From: Spirochaetaceae bacterium
GTDB taxonomy: Bacteria; Spirochaetota; Spirochaetia; Treponematales; Breznakiellaceae
DNA: 6,261 nt
Direction of reading: 5' to 3'
Assembly (NCBI GenBank): GCA_031278295.1
Contig: JAITKQ010000197.1
Location: 1 to 6,261, forward strand
The position numbers and the translations under genes were made by a program. The notes below the pieces were generated by a model. The model had not been told where the DNA came from. It did no database searches and saw nothing but the letters and a program-made list of their open reading frames with translations. Positions 1 to 4,663 of the stretch are shown here, piece by piece. Position 1 is the first letter of the stretch, and the number at the start of each line of letters is the position of its first letter.

Positions 1-44
1 TTTTAAGGGAAGCCGGCGTAACTGTTAGCCCGTTAATTTTCTTC

Positions 45-73
45 TTGACGAATGTTCAATTATCGTATATGTT
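45..73 (+). promoter_or_regulatory. Predicted sigma70 promoter for the RRM gene
   Basis: TTGACG at 45-50 matches the -35 consensus at five of six bases. It is followed after 17 bases by TATGTT at 68-73, four of six for the -10 box. Transcription would start near position 80. This is the best promoter-like pair upstream of the RRM gene and would give it an unusually long leader. It is a sequence match only. Confidence 0.5.
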
Positions 74-203
74 GGTTTACAAGGGTTCTTTTGAGAGTTT
101 TGCATTTTATGTCCGGCGATGTCCGTTACAGTCTTGTAGTTCGGCGCTTATGTTCTGCTTTTTTCGCGTTTCTTTTAAATACCCAATTTTGCATCCAATC
201 GTT

Positions 204-228
204 TGCCGGGGCGTTTTACGCCCCGGCA
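204..228 (+). promoter_or_regulatory. Strong hairpin in the RRM gene leader
   Basis: A perfect 10-bp stem has arms TGCCGGGGCG (204-213) and CGCCCCGGCA (219-228) around a TTTTA loop. No T-tract follows on either strand, so it does not look like an intrinsic terminator. Its place inside the long predicted leader suggests a structural or regulatory RNA element. It could instead mark the end of a gene lying to the left. Confidence 0.5.
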
Positions 229-302
229 GGCGGGGAGTCGTCCGCTTTTGCGGGCGTGTATATTTAGCGTACCTGGACGCCGCGGTCATCCATCCGCATC
301 CG

Positions 303-310
303 GGAGAAGG
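303..310 (+). promoter_or_regulatory. Ribosome binding site of the RRM gene
   Basis: GGAGAAGG lies 9 bases before the ATG at 320, with an A/T-rich spacer. It fixes the start of the RRM gene and is among the clearest Shine-Dalgarno sequences in the window. Confidence 0.75.
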
Positions 311-319
311 AATTTTTAA

Positions 320-610
320 ATGGGTAGTAAATTGTATGTCGGCAACCTGCCGTTCAACACGAGTGAGGAGAGCCTTAGCCGCTATTTTTCAAGCTTTGGA
401 ACCGTAACATCCGCAAAAATCATTTTTAACCGTGACACCGGTAAATCAAAAGGGTTTGGTTTTGTCGAAATGAGTAATGACGACGAAGCCAACGCCGCGG
501 TCCAAGACTCCAACGGCAAAGAATTTGAGGGGCGCCAGATCCGTGTTAACCTGGCTATAGATAAACCCCGCCGTGATCATCCCTCCGGCGGCGGGTACGG
601 CAATTGGTAA
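320..610 (+). CDS. Single-RRM RNA-binding protein (cold-shock/Rbp type)
   Basis: A 96-residue protein consisting almost entirely of one RNA recognition motif. Visible are RNP2 (LYVGNL, residues 5-10) and RNP1 (KGFGFVEM, residues 44-51), with the aromatic residues that stack on single-stranded RNA. The GRQIRVNLA strand at 71-79 closes the fold. A short basic and glycine-rich tail (DKPRRDHPSGGGYGNW, 81-96) follows. Small bacterial RRM proteins of this kind occur in cyanobacteria, spirochaetes and others, and some are cold-induced RNA chaperones; that role is inferred here. The start is supported by GGAGAAGG 9 bases upstream. The gene is monocistronic: a long leader precedes it and a strong hairpin terminator follows 6 bases after the stop. 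No specific RNA target can be deduced. Confidence 0.93.
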   Translation: MGSKLYVGNLPFNTSEESLSRYFSSFGTVTSAKIIFNRDTGKSKGFGFVEMSNDDEANAAVQDSNGKEFEGRQIRVNLAIDKPRRDHPSGGGYGNW

Positions 611-616
611 AAATTT

Positions 617-649
617 AAGGTCACAAAACCTTCCAGGTTTTGTGACCTT
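617..649. terminator. Bidirectional terminator between the RRM gene and asd
   Basis: A perfect 14-bp stem (AAGGTCACAAAACC at 617-630 with its complement at 636-649) encloses a 5-base loop. It sits in the 47-bp gap between two convergent genes. On the minus strand it is followed by AAATTTTT, a reasonable U-tract for asd. On the plus strand the T-tract is poor (TTCG), so stopping the RRM transcript may rely mostly on the stem. Confidence 0.85.
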
Positions 650-657
650 CGCCACGC

Positions 658-1758
658 TTAGCCAAGGTAGCCTTTCGCTTTGAGCAGCTCGGCATTGAGA
701 ATGCCGCCGCCTGCCGCGCCCCGTACCGTATTGTGGGATAGGCCTACAAAACGTAAATCGAATACGGGGCAGGCTCGTAAGCGTCCGACACTTACCGCCA
801 TACCTTTATCCGCATCCCGATCCTTGTTGGGCTGGGGCCTGTTGGCCTCGTCGCGTACTATTATTGGCTGTTCGGGTGCCATAGGCAGCTTTAACTGTTG
901 CGGCAGAGCGCTGAATTCGCTCCAAATCCGCTTAACCTCTTCAATACCGGCTTTTTTAGCGCCAAATTCCAGGCTGACCGCGGCCGTGTGTCCGTTGATC
1001 ACGGACACACGGTTGCAGTGAGCGCTGATAAGCGGCGCATCCGCCTTCCGTATCCTGCCGTTTTCGACGGAACCAAGTATCTTTAACGGCTCAAGTTCGG
1101 ACTTCTCTTCCTCCCCGCCTATATAGGGTACCACATTGTCCACTATGTCAAGACTTGCCACACCAGGGTAACCCGCCCCGGATACCGCCTGCATCGTAGT
1201 CACAACCATCCTTTTAACATCGTAACCGGCTTCGAGCAAGGCCCATACAGGGGTCATGTAGCTTTGTATCGAACAGTTCGGTTTAACGACGATAAAGCCC
1301 TTCTTCCAGCCGCGGGCCGCCTGTTGGGACGGGATTATATCGGTGTGGGAGGGGTTTACCTCGGCGATCAGCATGGGCACGTCATCCGTCCAGCGGTTTG
1401 CCGAAGCGTTCGACACAACCGGAATTCCGGCTGCGGCATAGCTGTCCTCCAGCGCGAGTATTTCAGCCTTCCCCATCTCCAGCGCGGAAAACACGAAAGC
1501 CAGGTCCCCCCGCGCCGCGGCCGCCGCCGCCCGGGACAGATCATTCGCGTCCTCCACAAGCAACCCGGACACGGAAGGATCGCAGGCTTTTGCAAGCAAC
1601 CAGCGGCCTGCCGTCAGCTCCCCATACCTTTTGCCGGCGCTACGCGGGGAAGCGGCGACATAATTCACCTTGAACCACGGGTGACCGGCAAGCAAAGCTA
1701 TGTAGTTCTGCCCGACCATACCGGTTGCCCCTAGAATTCCGACAGGAATTTTTTTCAT
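658..1758 (-). CDS. asd: Aspartate-semialdehyde dehydrogenase, archaeal/fungal type
   Basis: A 366-residue enzyme that reduces beta-aspartyl phosphate to aspartate semialdehyde with NADPH, the branch point to lysine, threonine and methionine. The N-terminal Rossmann nucleotide site is GILGATGMVGQ (residues 7-17). The catalytic cysteine is Cys162 in KPNCSIQSYMTP. The acid/base histidine is probably His257 in RVSVINGHT. The conserved RPQP...DRDADKGM segment (307-320) and the GAAGGGILNAELL end (348-359) are typical of the archaeal/fungal-type family and differ from the E. coli-type enzyme. The ATG at 1758 is chosen over an upstream in-frame start (1824) because family proteins begin at MKKIPVGILG and GGAGA lies 4 bases before it. 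A 12-bp perfect hairpin lies inside the gene at 984-1012. asd appears to be transcribed alone from its own promoter and ends at the 617-649 terminator. Confidence 0.95.
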   Translation of the reverse strand: MKKIPVGILGATGMVGQNYIALLAGHPWFKVNYVAASPRSAGKRYGELTAGRWLLAKACDPSVSGLLVEDANDLSRAAAAAARGDLAFVFSALEMGKAEILALEDSYAAAGIPVVSNASANRWTDDVPMLIAEVNPSHTDIIPSQQAARGWKKGFIVVKPNCSIQSYMTPVWALLEAGYDVKRMVVTTMQAVSGAGYPGVASLDIVDNVVPYIGGEEEKSELEPLKILGSVENGRIRKADAPLISAHCNRVSVINGHTAAVSLEFGAKKAGIEEVKRIWSEFSALPQQLKLPMAPEQPIIVRDEANRPQPNKDRDADKGMAVSVGRLRACPVFDLRFVGLSHNTVRGAAGGGILNAELLKAKGYLG

Positions 1759-1762
1759 AAAA

Positions 1763-1767
1763 TCTCC
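1763..1767 (-). promoter_or_regulatory. Ribosome binding site deciding the asd start
   Basis: GGAGA on the minus strand lies 4 bases before the ATG at 1758. It supports the shorter 366-residue protein over an N-terminally extended 388-residue version. Confidence 0.75.
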
Positions 1768-1807
1768 AACATATAAAATAACCGTAACCCTTCGGGACGG
1801 ATTACCA

Positions 1808-1816
1808 ATTGTAACA
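1808..1816 (-). promoter_or_regulatory. Predicted extended -10 promoter element of asd
   Basis: On the minus strand the sequence TGTTACAAT fits an extended -10 element (TGn plus TACAAT, five of six). Only a T-run lies at -35 spacing, as is common for extended -10 promoters. Transcription would start near 1801, giving asd a leader of about 43 nt with a small CCC-TTC-GGG hairpin (1788-1796). Confidence 0.45.
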
Positions 1817-1915
1817 GAGTTCACCTGCCAAAAAAAGTCCAGCTGCGGGCGGCCTTGATTTTTTCAACATGTACGGCGGGGAACGCGGCTTTACGCGCCT
1901 GGATGCAAGATTACA

Positions 1916-2027
1916 GGCGGAGGATAGGGGATTTCTTTGATACGGCCCATCCTTCGCCGGGGGGGGGGGGCTGTCCGGCAGCCTGACAGCTTTTGGGAAA
2001 AGCGCAAAAGCGCGACAAGCTGCCGGA
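1916..2027. repeat. G12 homopolymer flanked by two inverted repeats
   Basis: Twelve consecutive G (1959-1970, plus strand) are bracketed by two stem-loop sequences. On the left, GGCGGAGGAT (1916-1925) faces ATCCTTCGCC (1949-1958), ten positions with one G-T wobble. On the right, TCCGGCAGC (1974-1982) faces GCTGCCGGA (2019-2027), a perfect 9-bp stem that encloses GCTTTT-GGG-AAAAGC (1989-2003). A competing pairing GCTGTC/GACAGC (1970-1975 with 1985-1990) exists. The element lies in the 278-bp gene-free gap between the wecG/tagA-like stop and asd. On the minus strand the right-hand structure could act as a terminator of the upstream cluster, but it is followed by poly-C and not poly-T. Confidence 0.7.
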
Positions 2028-2036
2028 AACCGCCGT

Positions 2037-2810
2037 TTAAGGCATCTTTTTTCTGAAAATCCTGTAAAACAACAGCAAAAAGGTATAACGTATGAACGAA
2101 AAAAAGCGTACCACGCGGAAGGGGTTGTGTAAACAGAATACCACCCATTCAAAGCCGTATTGAAAGACGGCTTTTGGGGGACGTTTGCGGCGTTTGGCAA
2201 ACACGGAATAGAGATCGCTGCACCAAAGACGGAGTCCGGAATTTAGGCGGTGCGTGTTTTTTGCCACCCAGCGTTCCCTGCCGTGTACGCCCTGGCCGAT
2301 CAGCAAGAGAGCGGGGCTTGACTTTCGTATTACCTTGAGTATGGTATCTTCGGCCTGTTTCTTTATGATACCGGGGAAACGCCCGATGATACGCAGTTTC
2401 GGGAATGTTTCCCGTATATTTTTTTCGGAAAGCGCAAGCACGGACGGCTTGCCGCCCAGCATATAGATCGAAAACTCACGCCGTTCCAGCATCGTAAGCA
2501 GGTTGACGACAAAGTCAAAGGGCATATAGCGGACGGGCGTCTTGCCTGTAAGGAAGCGCATACCGCTAACCAAACTCTTTGAAATAGGTATAACGAGCGC
2601 CGCGTCCCGCACGTAGTTGCGGAATTCCCCGTTCCGGCGAGCTCTGAGCAGATCCGATAGGGACAGAAGGACAATATCTTCGCCCTGCCCCCGCTCTAAA
2701 AGGGAAAAGATGATCCTTTCGATATCCTCAGCGGGAAGAATGTCTATCGGCACCTTAAGCACTTCTACACGTTCACAGAGCGGTTTACGCGCTACTAGTT
2801 CATCGTCCAA
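2037..2810 (-). CDS. WecG/TagA/CpsF-fold protein with an altered active site
   Basis: A 257-residue protein with the layout of WecG/TagA/CpsF glycosyltransferases, which transfer sugars such as N-acetylmannosamine onto lipid-linked acceptors at the cytoplasmic membrane. Recognisable are NLLTMLERREFSIYMLGGKPS (103-123), FPKLRIIGRFPG (136-147), LLLIGQGVHGRERWVAKN (168-185), KRRKRPP (206-212) and FEWVVFCLHNPFRVVRF (220-236). It ends in a hydrophobic, basic tail (about 233-255) suited to membrane association. Key residues differ: the usual LPDG reads IPIS (74-77), so the catalytic Asp is absent, and the usual GAPKQE reads GVHGRE (174-179), losing the Gln. Arg94 is kept. It may have another activity or none. 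The TTG start at 2810 is chosen because GAGAGG lies 5 bases upstream; it overlaps rsmE by 16 bp, suggesting translational coupling. Confidence 0.8.
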   Translation of the reverse strand: MDDELVARKPLCERVEVLKVPIDILPAEDIERIIFSLLERGQGEDIVLLSLSDLLRARRNGEFRNYVRDAALVIPISKSLVSGMRFLTGKTPVRYMPFDFVVNLLTMLERREFSIYMLGGKPSVLALSEKNIRETFPKLRIIGRFPGIIKKQAEDTILKVIRKSSPALLLIGQGVHGRERWVAKNTHRLNSGLRLWCSDLYSVFAKRRKRPPKAVFQYGFEWVVFCLHNPFRVVRFFSFIRYTFLLLFYRIFRKKMP

Positions 2811-3583
2811 ATCAGCCTCTCAAAAATCAAGGTTCGCACGACAGCTATTGAATACAGGGCGGCTGTTTCCGTCCTCAAAATCGTATTGCCCAGCGTTACG
2901 GGTTTGAACCCGGCGTCCACGAATTTAAGCGCCTCAGCCGGCGAAAACCCGCCCTCCGGCCCGACCGCCAGTACTACCAGGTCCGGCACGGTTTTAAGAT
3001 ACCCGTGAAAACCACATTTTGCAAGGGGGGTTTCATGTACTAGCAGGGCGAGCACCTCCTCGCGTCCTGTTCTGATCTGTTCCCAGTAGCCAAAAAGTTC
3101 ATCCATGCCGAGGGGTGGTCTGACAGAGGAAGGGCAGGAAGAGCCGCTTTGCTGGCGCGCCTCGATCAGTATGCGCCGCCAGCGTTCAGTGCGGGCGTCG
3201 ACGGAAACGGGGGCTCCCGCGCGGCAGCGCGGGAGCGGCGTCGAATGCTTCGAATAGAACGGCACTATTTCCTTTACGCCGGTTTCGCCCGCCTGGCGGA
3301 CGATCGTATCCATCTTTGAGCCTTTTGCCATGCTTTGAAACAGGATTATCGGTGGAATTTCGTTTTGTTGTGATTCTTCAACGATTTGCGCGCATTCGGC
3401 GCTGAGGGTGCCGTCCCCGATGCCTGTTATACGCAAAACTGCCGTCTTGCCGGACGGCAGGCGGCAGTTCAGCGTAGCGCCCTGCCGCACCCTGCGCACC
3501 CGCACGAGGTAATGGAAGTCCTTGCCGCTTAGCCGGACAAGCCCGGTTTTGTCGGGTTCTTGTCTCAGGATAAATTGCTTCAT
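2795..3583 (-). CDS. rsmE: 16S rRNA (uracil-1498-N3)-methyltransferase RsmE
   Basis: A 262-residue SPOUT-class methyltransferase that uses S-adenosylmethionine to methylate N3 of U1498 in helix 44 of 16S rRNA, acting on the 30S subunit. The N-terminal PUA-like domain covers about residues 1-70 (GKDFHYLVRVRRVRQG at 20-35). The catalytic domain shows KGSKMDTIVRQAGETGV (87-103), ERWRRILIEARQQSG (133-147), the SAM-binding loop AVGPEGGFSPAEA (206-218) and the knot segment LGNTILRTETAAL (231-243). Length is near the family norm of about 245 residues, with a little extra between residues 113 and 132, where a perfect 10-bp palindrome lies. No clear Shine-Dalgarno sequence precedes the ATG. It is the middle gene of a leftward cluster, 46 bp after the LysM gene and overlapping the next gene. 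Confidence 0.94.
   Translation of the reverse strand: MKQFILRQEPDKTGLVRLSGKDFHYLVRVRRVRQGATLNCRLPSGKTAVLRITGIGDGTLSAECAQIVEESQQNEIPPIILFQSMAKGSKMDTIVRQAGETGVKEIVPFYSKHSTPLPRCRAGAPVSVDARTERWRRILIEARQQSGSSCPSSVRPPLGMDELFGYWEQIRTGREEVLALLVHETPLAKCGFHGYLKTVPDLVVLAVGPEGGFSPAEALKFVDAGFKPVTLGNTILRTETAALYSIAVVRTLIFERLIWTMN
2816..2821 (-). promoter_or_regulatory. Ribosome binding site of the wecG/tagA-like gene
   Basis: GAGAGG on the minus strand lies 5 bases before the TTG at 2810 and inside the end of rsmE. The nearby ATG (2803) is in another frame and is immediately followed by the rsmE stop (ATGAACTAG), so TTG is the likely start. Confidence 0.6.
3213..3236. repeat. Perfect 10-bp palindrome inside rsmE
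   Basis: Arms GCTCCCGCGC (3213-3222) and GCGCGGGAGC (3227-3236) surround a 4-base loop. It encodes about residues 116-124 of RsmE, in a variable segment before the ERWRRI motif. The frame is kept. It may be an in-frame palindromic insertion or a chance GC-rich hairpin. Confidence 0.6.
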
Positions 3584-3629
3584 TTAGGCGGCAGGCCGCG
3601 TTCTCACCGGTGTTTCGGACGGAAAACCG

Positions 3630-4541
3630 TCAGCCTCGCGGGGCTATGGCCGGGTCTATCGGGTTGTTGTCCAGGTAAACCATGAAAAAGAGCGCCGCCT
3701 GCTCGGATACGGCGTCTACGCCAAGTCGTCCCAGTTCCATTCCTGTTGTTACAAAATCACCGGCCTTTACGAAAAGGGTTTCGCAGCCGCCATACACATA
3801 CAGGTAACCGTCCTCACTCTTCACTATGACCACGCGCCCAAAGCCTCGGTACGGTCCGGCGGACTGAACCGTTCCCGGCAGTACGCAGTAGACGCTTTCT
3901 CCCGCCTCTCCGATAAGGGCCACGCCGCTAAGTTTTCCCGTCATATAGGCGGCTCTCTTTGGTTTGACGGGCCATACGAGAGAAAGATCGACGGTACGGA
4001 TCACAGGCTGCGGTATATTGATCGGCTGTGAGGCGGGCTTTTGCTCCGCAAGCAGGTTGCTGCCCGCCGTCGTTTGCACGGTGTTTTGGGCGCTAAGCGG
4101 TATTTTCAAGACGTCGCCTGATTTAAGGACATAAGTTTCGGAAAGGTTGTTCAGGCTGCGAAGTTCCTGTATGGGGAGTCCGTACTGGCGGGCTATTCCG
4201 AAGAGGGTTTCGCCTTTTTGGACGCGGTGGAGCGCCACCGCCGGCGCGTTTGGGTCCGGGTTGATAGGCGGCACCATGGCGGGCGTAGAGGGAATTCGAA
4301 GGCGCTGTCCGCTCTGAATCTTGCGTGCGTCGTCAATTCCGTTTATAAAAAGAATTTCTTCAACCTTTACGTCATACTCCCGCGCCAGCCCGTAAACAGT
4401 TTCACCGCTTTTTACCGTATGGATTATATCGTCATCCGCAAAAAGCGGCGCACCGAAAAAAAACGGCAGCGACAGCGCGAGGGGAAGGATGGCACCGCAA
4501 CGGGCTTGTTTTTTGGCCGAGGTATTTATATCACGCCACAT
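3630..4541 (-). CDS. Exported protein with two LysM repeats and a degenerate LytM/M23 domain
   Basis: A 303-residue cell-envelope protein. An N-terminal basic stretch and hydrophobic segment (about 16-34) end at LFA-DDD, a plausible signal peptidase I site after residue 35. Two LysM peptidoglycan-binding repeats follow (about 40-84 and 104-148), each with the V(K/Q)(S/K)GET(V/L)(Y/F)G(L/I)AR pattern. A proline-rich linker leads to a LytM/M23-like beta domain (about 189-298). The zinc ligands of active M23 endopeptidases are missing: the usual YAH reads YGG (250-252), the usual HLHFEV reads ALFFMV (283-288), and no HxxxxD is visible. It therefore resembles NlpD/EnvC-like activators of cell-wall amidases, an inferred role. 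The ATG at 4541 has no obvious Shine-Dalgarno sequence. It is first in the leftward cluster with rsmE and the wecG/tagA-like gene, and divergent from metA. Confidence 0.9.
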   Translation of the reverse strand: MWRDINTSAKKQARCGAILPLALSLPFFFGAPLFADDDIIHTVKSGETVYGLAREYDVKVEEILFINGIDDARKIQSGQRLRIPSTPAMVPPINPDPNAPAVALHRVQKGETLFGIARQYGLPIQELRSLNNLSETYVLKSGDVLKIPLSAQNTVQTTAGSNLLAEQKPASQPINIPQPVIRTVDLSLVWPVKPKRAAYMTGKLSGVALIGEAGESVYCVLPGTVQSAGPYRGFGRVVIVKSEDGYLYVYGGCETLFVKAGDFVTTGMELGRLGVDAVSEQAALFFMVYLDNNPIDPAIAPRG

Positions 4542-4663
4542 ACATAAAATATCGGATTTTTTGCATAGTTTTATTAGATAATTCGTATGGTAAACGTCCG
4601 CCGCGCACCCGGGCGTCCTGTCCCGCTATTTTCAACATGCGGACGGAAGGGCTATAATTCGGT
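4542..4663. promoter_or_regulatory. Divergent intergenic region between the LysM gene and metA
   Basis: These 122 bases must hold the start signals for metA and probably for the leftward cluster. The half next to the LysM gene (4542-4592) is A/T-rich, as expected for a promoter, but I find no clean -35/-10 pair on the minus strand. The half next to metA carries TATAAT. I see no S-adenosylmethionine riboswitch or obvious palindromic operator. Confidence 0.5.
4629..4658 (+). promoter_or_regulatory. Possible metA promoter very close to the start codon
   Basis: A perfect TATAAT lies at 4653-4658, with a weak -35 candidate TTTTCA (4629-4634) 18 bases upstream. Because the metA ATG is at 4664, transcription from this box would begin about at the start codon and give a leaderless mRNA. 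The GGAAGG at 4645-4650 is 13 bases from the ATG, rather far for a Shine-Dalgarno sequence. Confidence 0.4.

Larger units (their letters stand above)
1..319. other. Non-coding region and long leader upstream of the RRM gene
   Basis: No convincing gene is seen in these 319 bases. Open frames run through them, but none has a recognisable product, and the longest one continues into the RRM gene in another frame. The stretch contains a sigma70-like promoter (45-73), a strong hairpin (204-228), a smaller CCGC-TTTT-GCGG hairpin (242-253) and the ribosome binding site of the next gene. If the promoter is used, the RRM transcript has a leader of roughly 240 nt. A short piece of an upstream gene ending within the first 30 bases cannot be excluded. 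Confidence 0.6.

Noticed and set aside
45..407. Open plus-strand frames of 71 and 120 residues across the region upstream of and into the RRM gene
   Set aside because: They match no recognisable family, lack a ribosome binding site, and the longer one overlaps the clear RRM gene in another frame.
1759..1824. N-terminal extension of Asd from an upstream in-frame start
   Set aside because: The extra 22 residues lie before the family's conserved N-terminus, and a good Shine-Dalgarno sequence serves the ATG at 1758; the extension also overlaps the predicted promoter.
1860..1871. TTTTCAACATG present both near 1860 and at 4629-4639
   Set aside because: The shared 11 bases fall in two different contexts without further similarity and may well be coincidence; not enough to call a regulatory repeat.
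1759..2036. Lysine riboswitch upstream of asd
   Set aside because: The gap is long enough, but I could not find the conserved L-box core pattern, and the predicted promoter at 1808-1816 would start downstream of most of it. A covariance-model search would settle this.
1802..2200. Minus-strand open frames of 132 and 85 residues overlapping the end of the wecG/tagA-like gene and the poly-G gap
   Set aside because: They read through the G12 tract and hairpins as low-complexity Pro/Arg-rich sequence and overlap a better supported gene.
4542..4663. S-adenosylmethionine riboswitch or Met repressor box upstream of metA
   Set aside because: The 122 bp show no matching multi-stem pattern with a terminator and no tandem AGACGTCT-like boxes.
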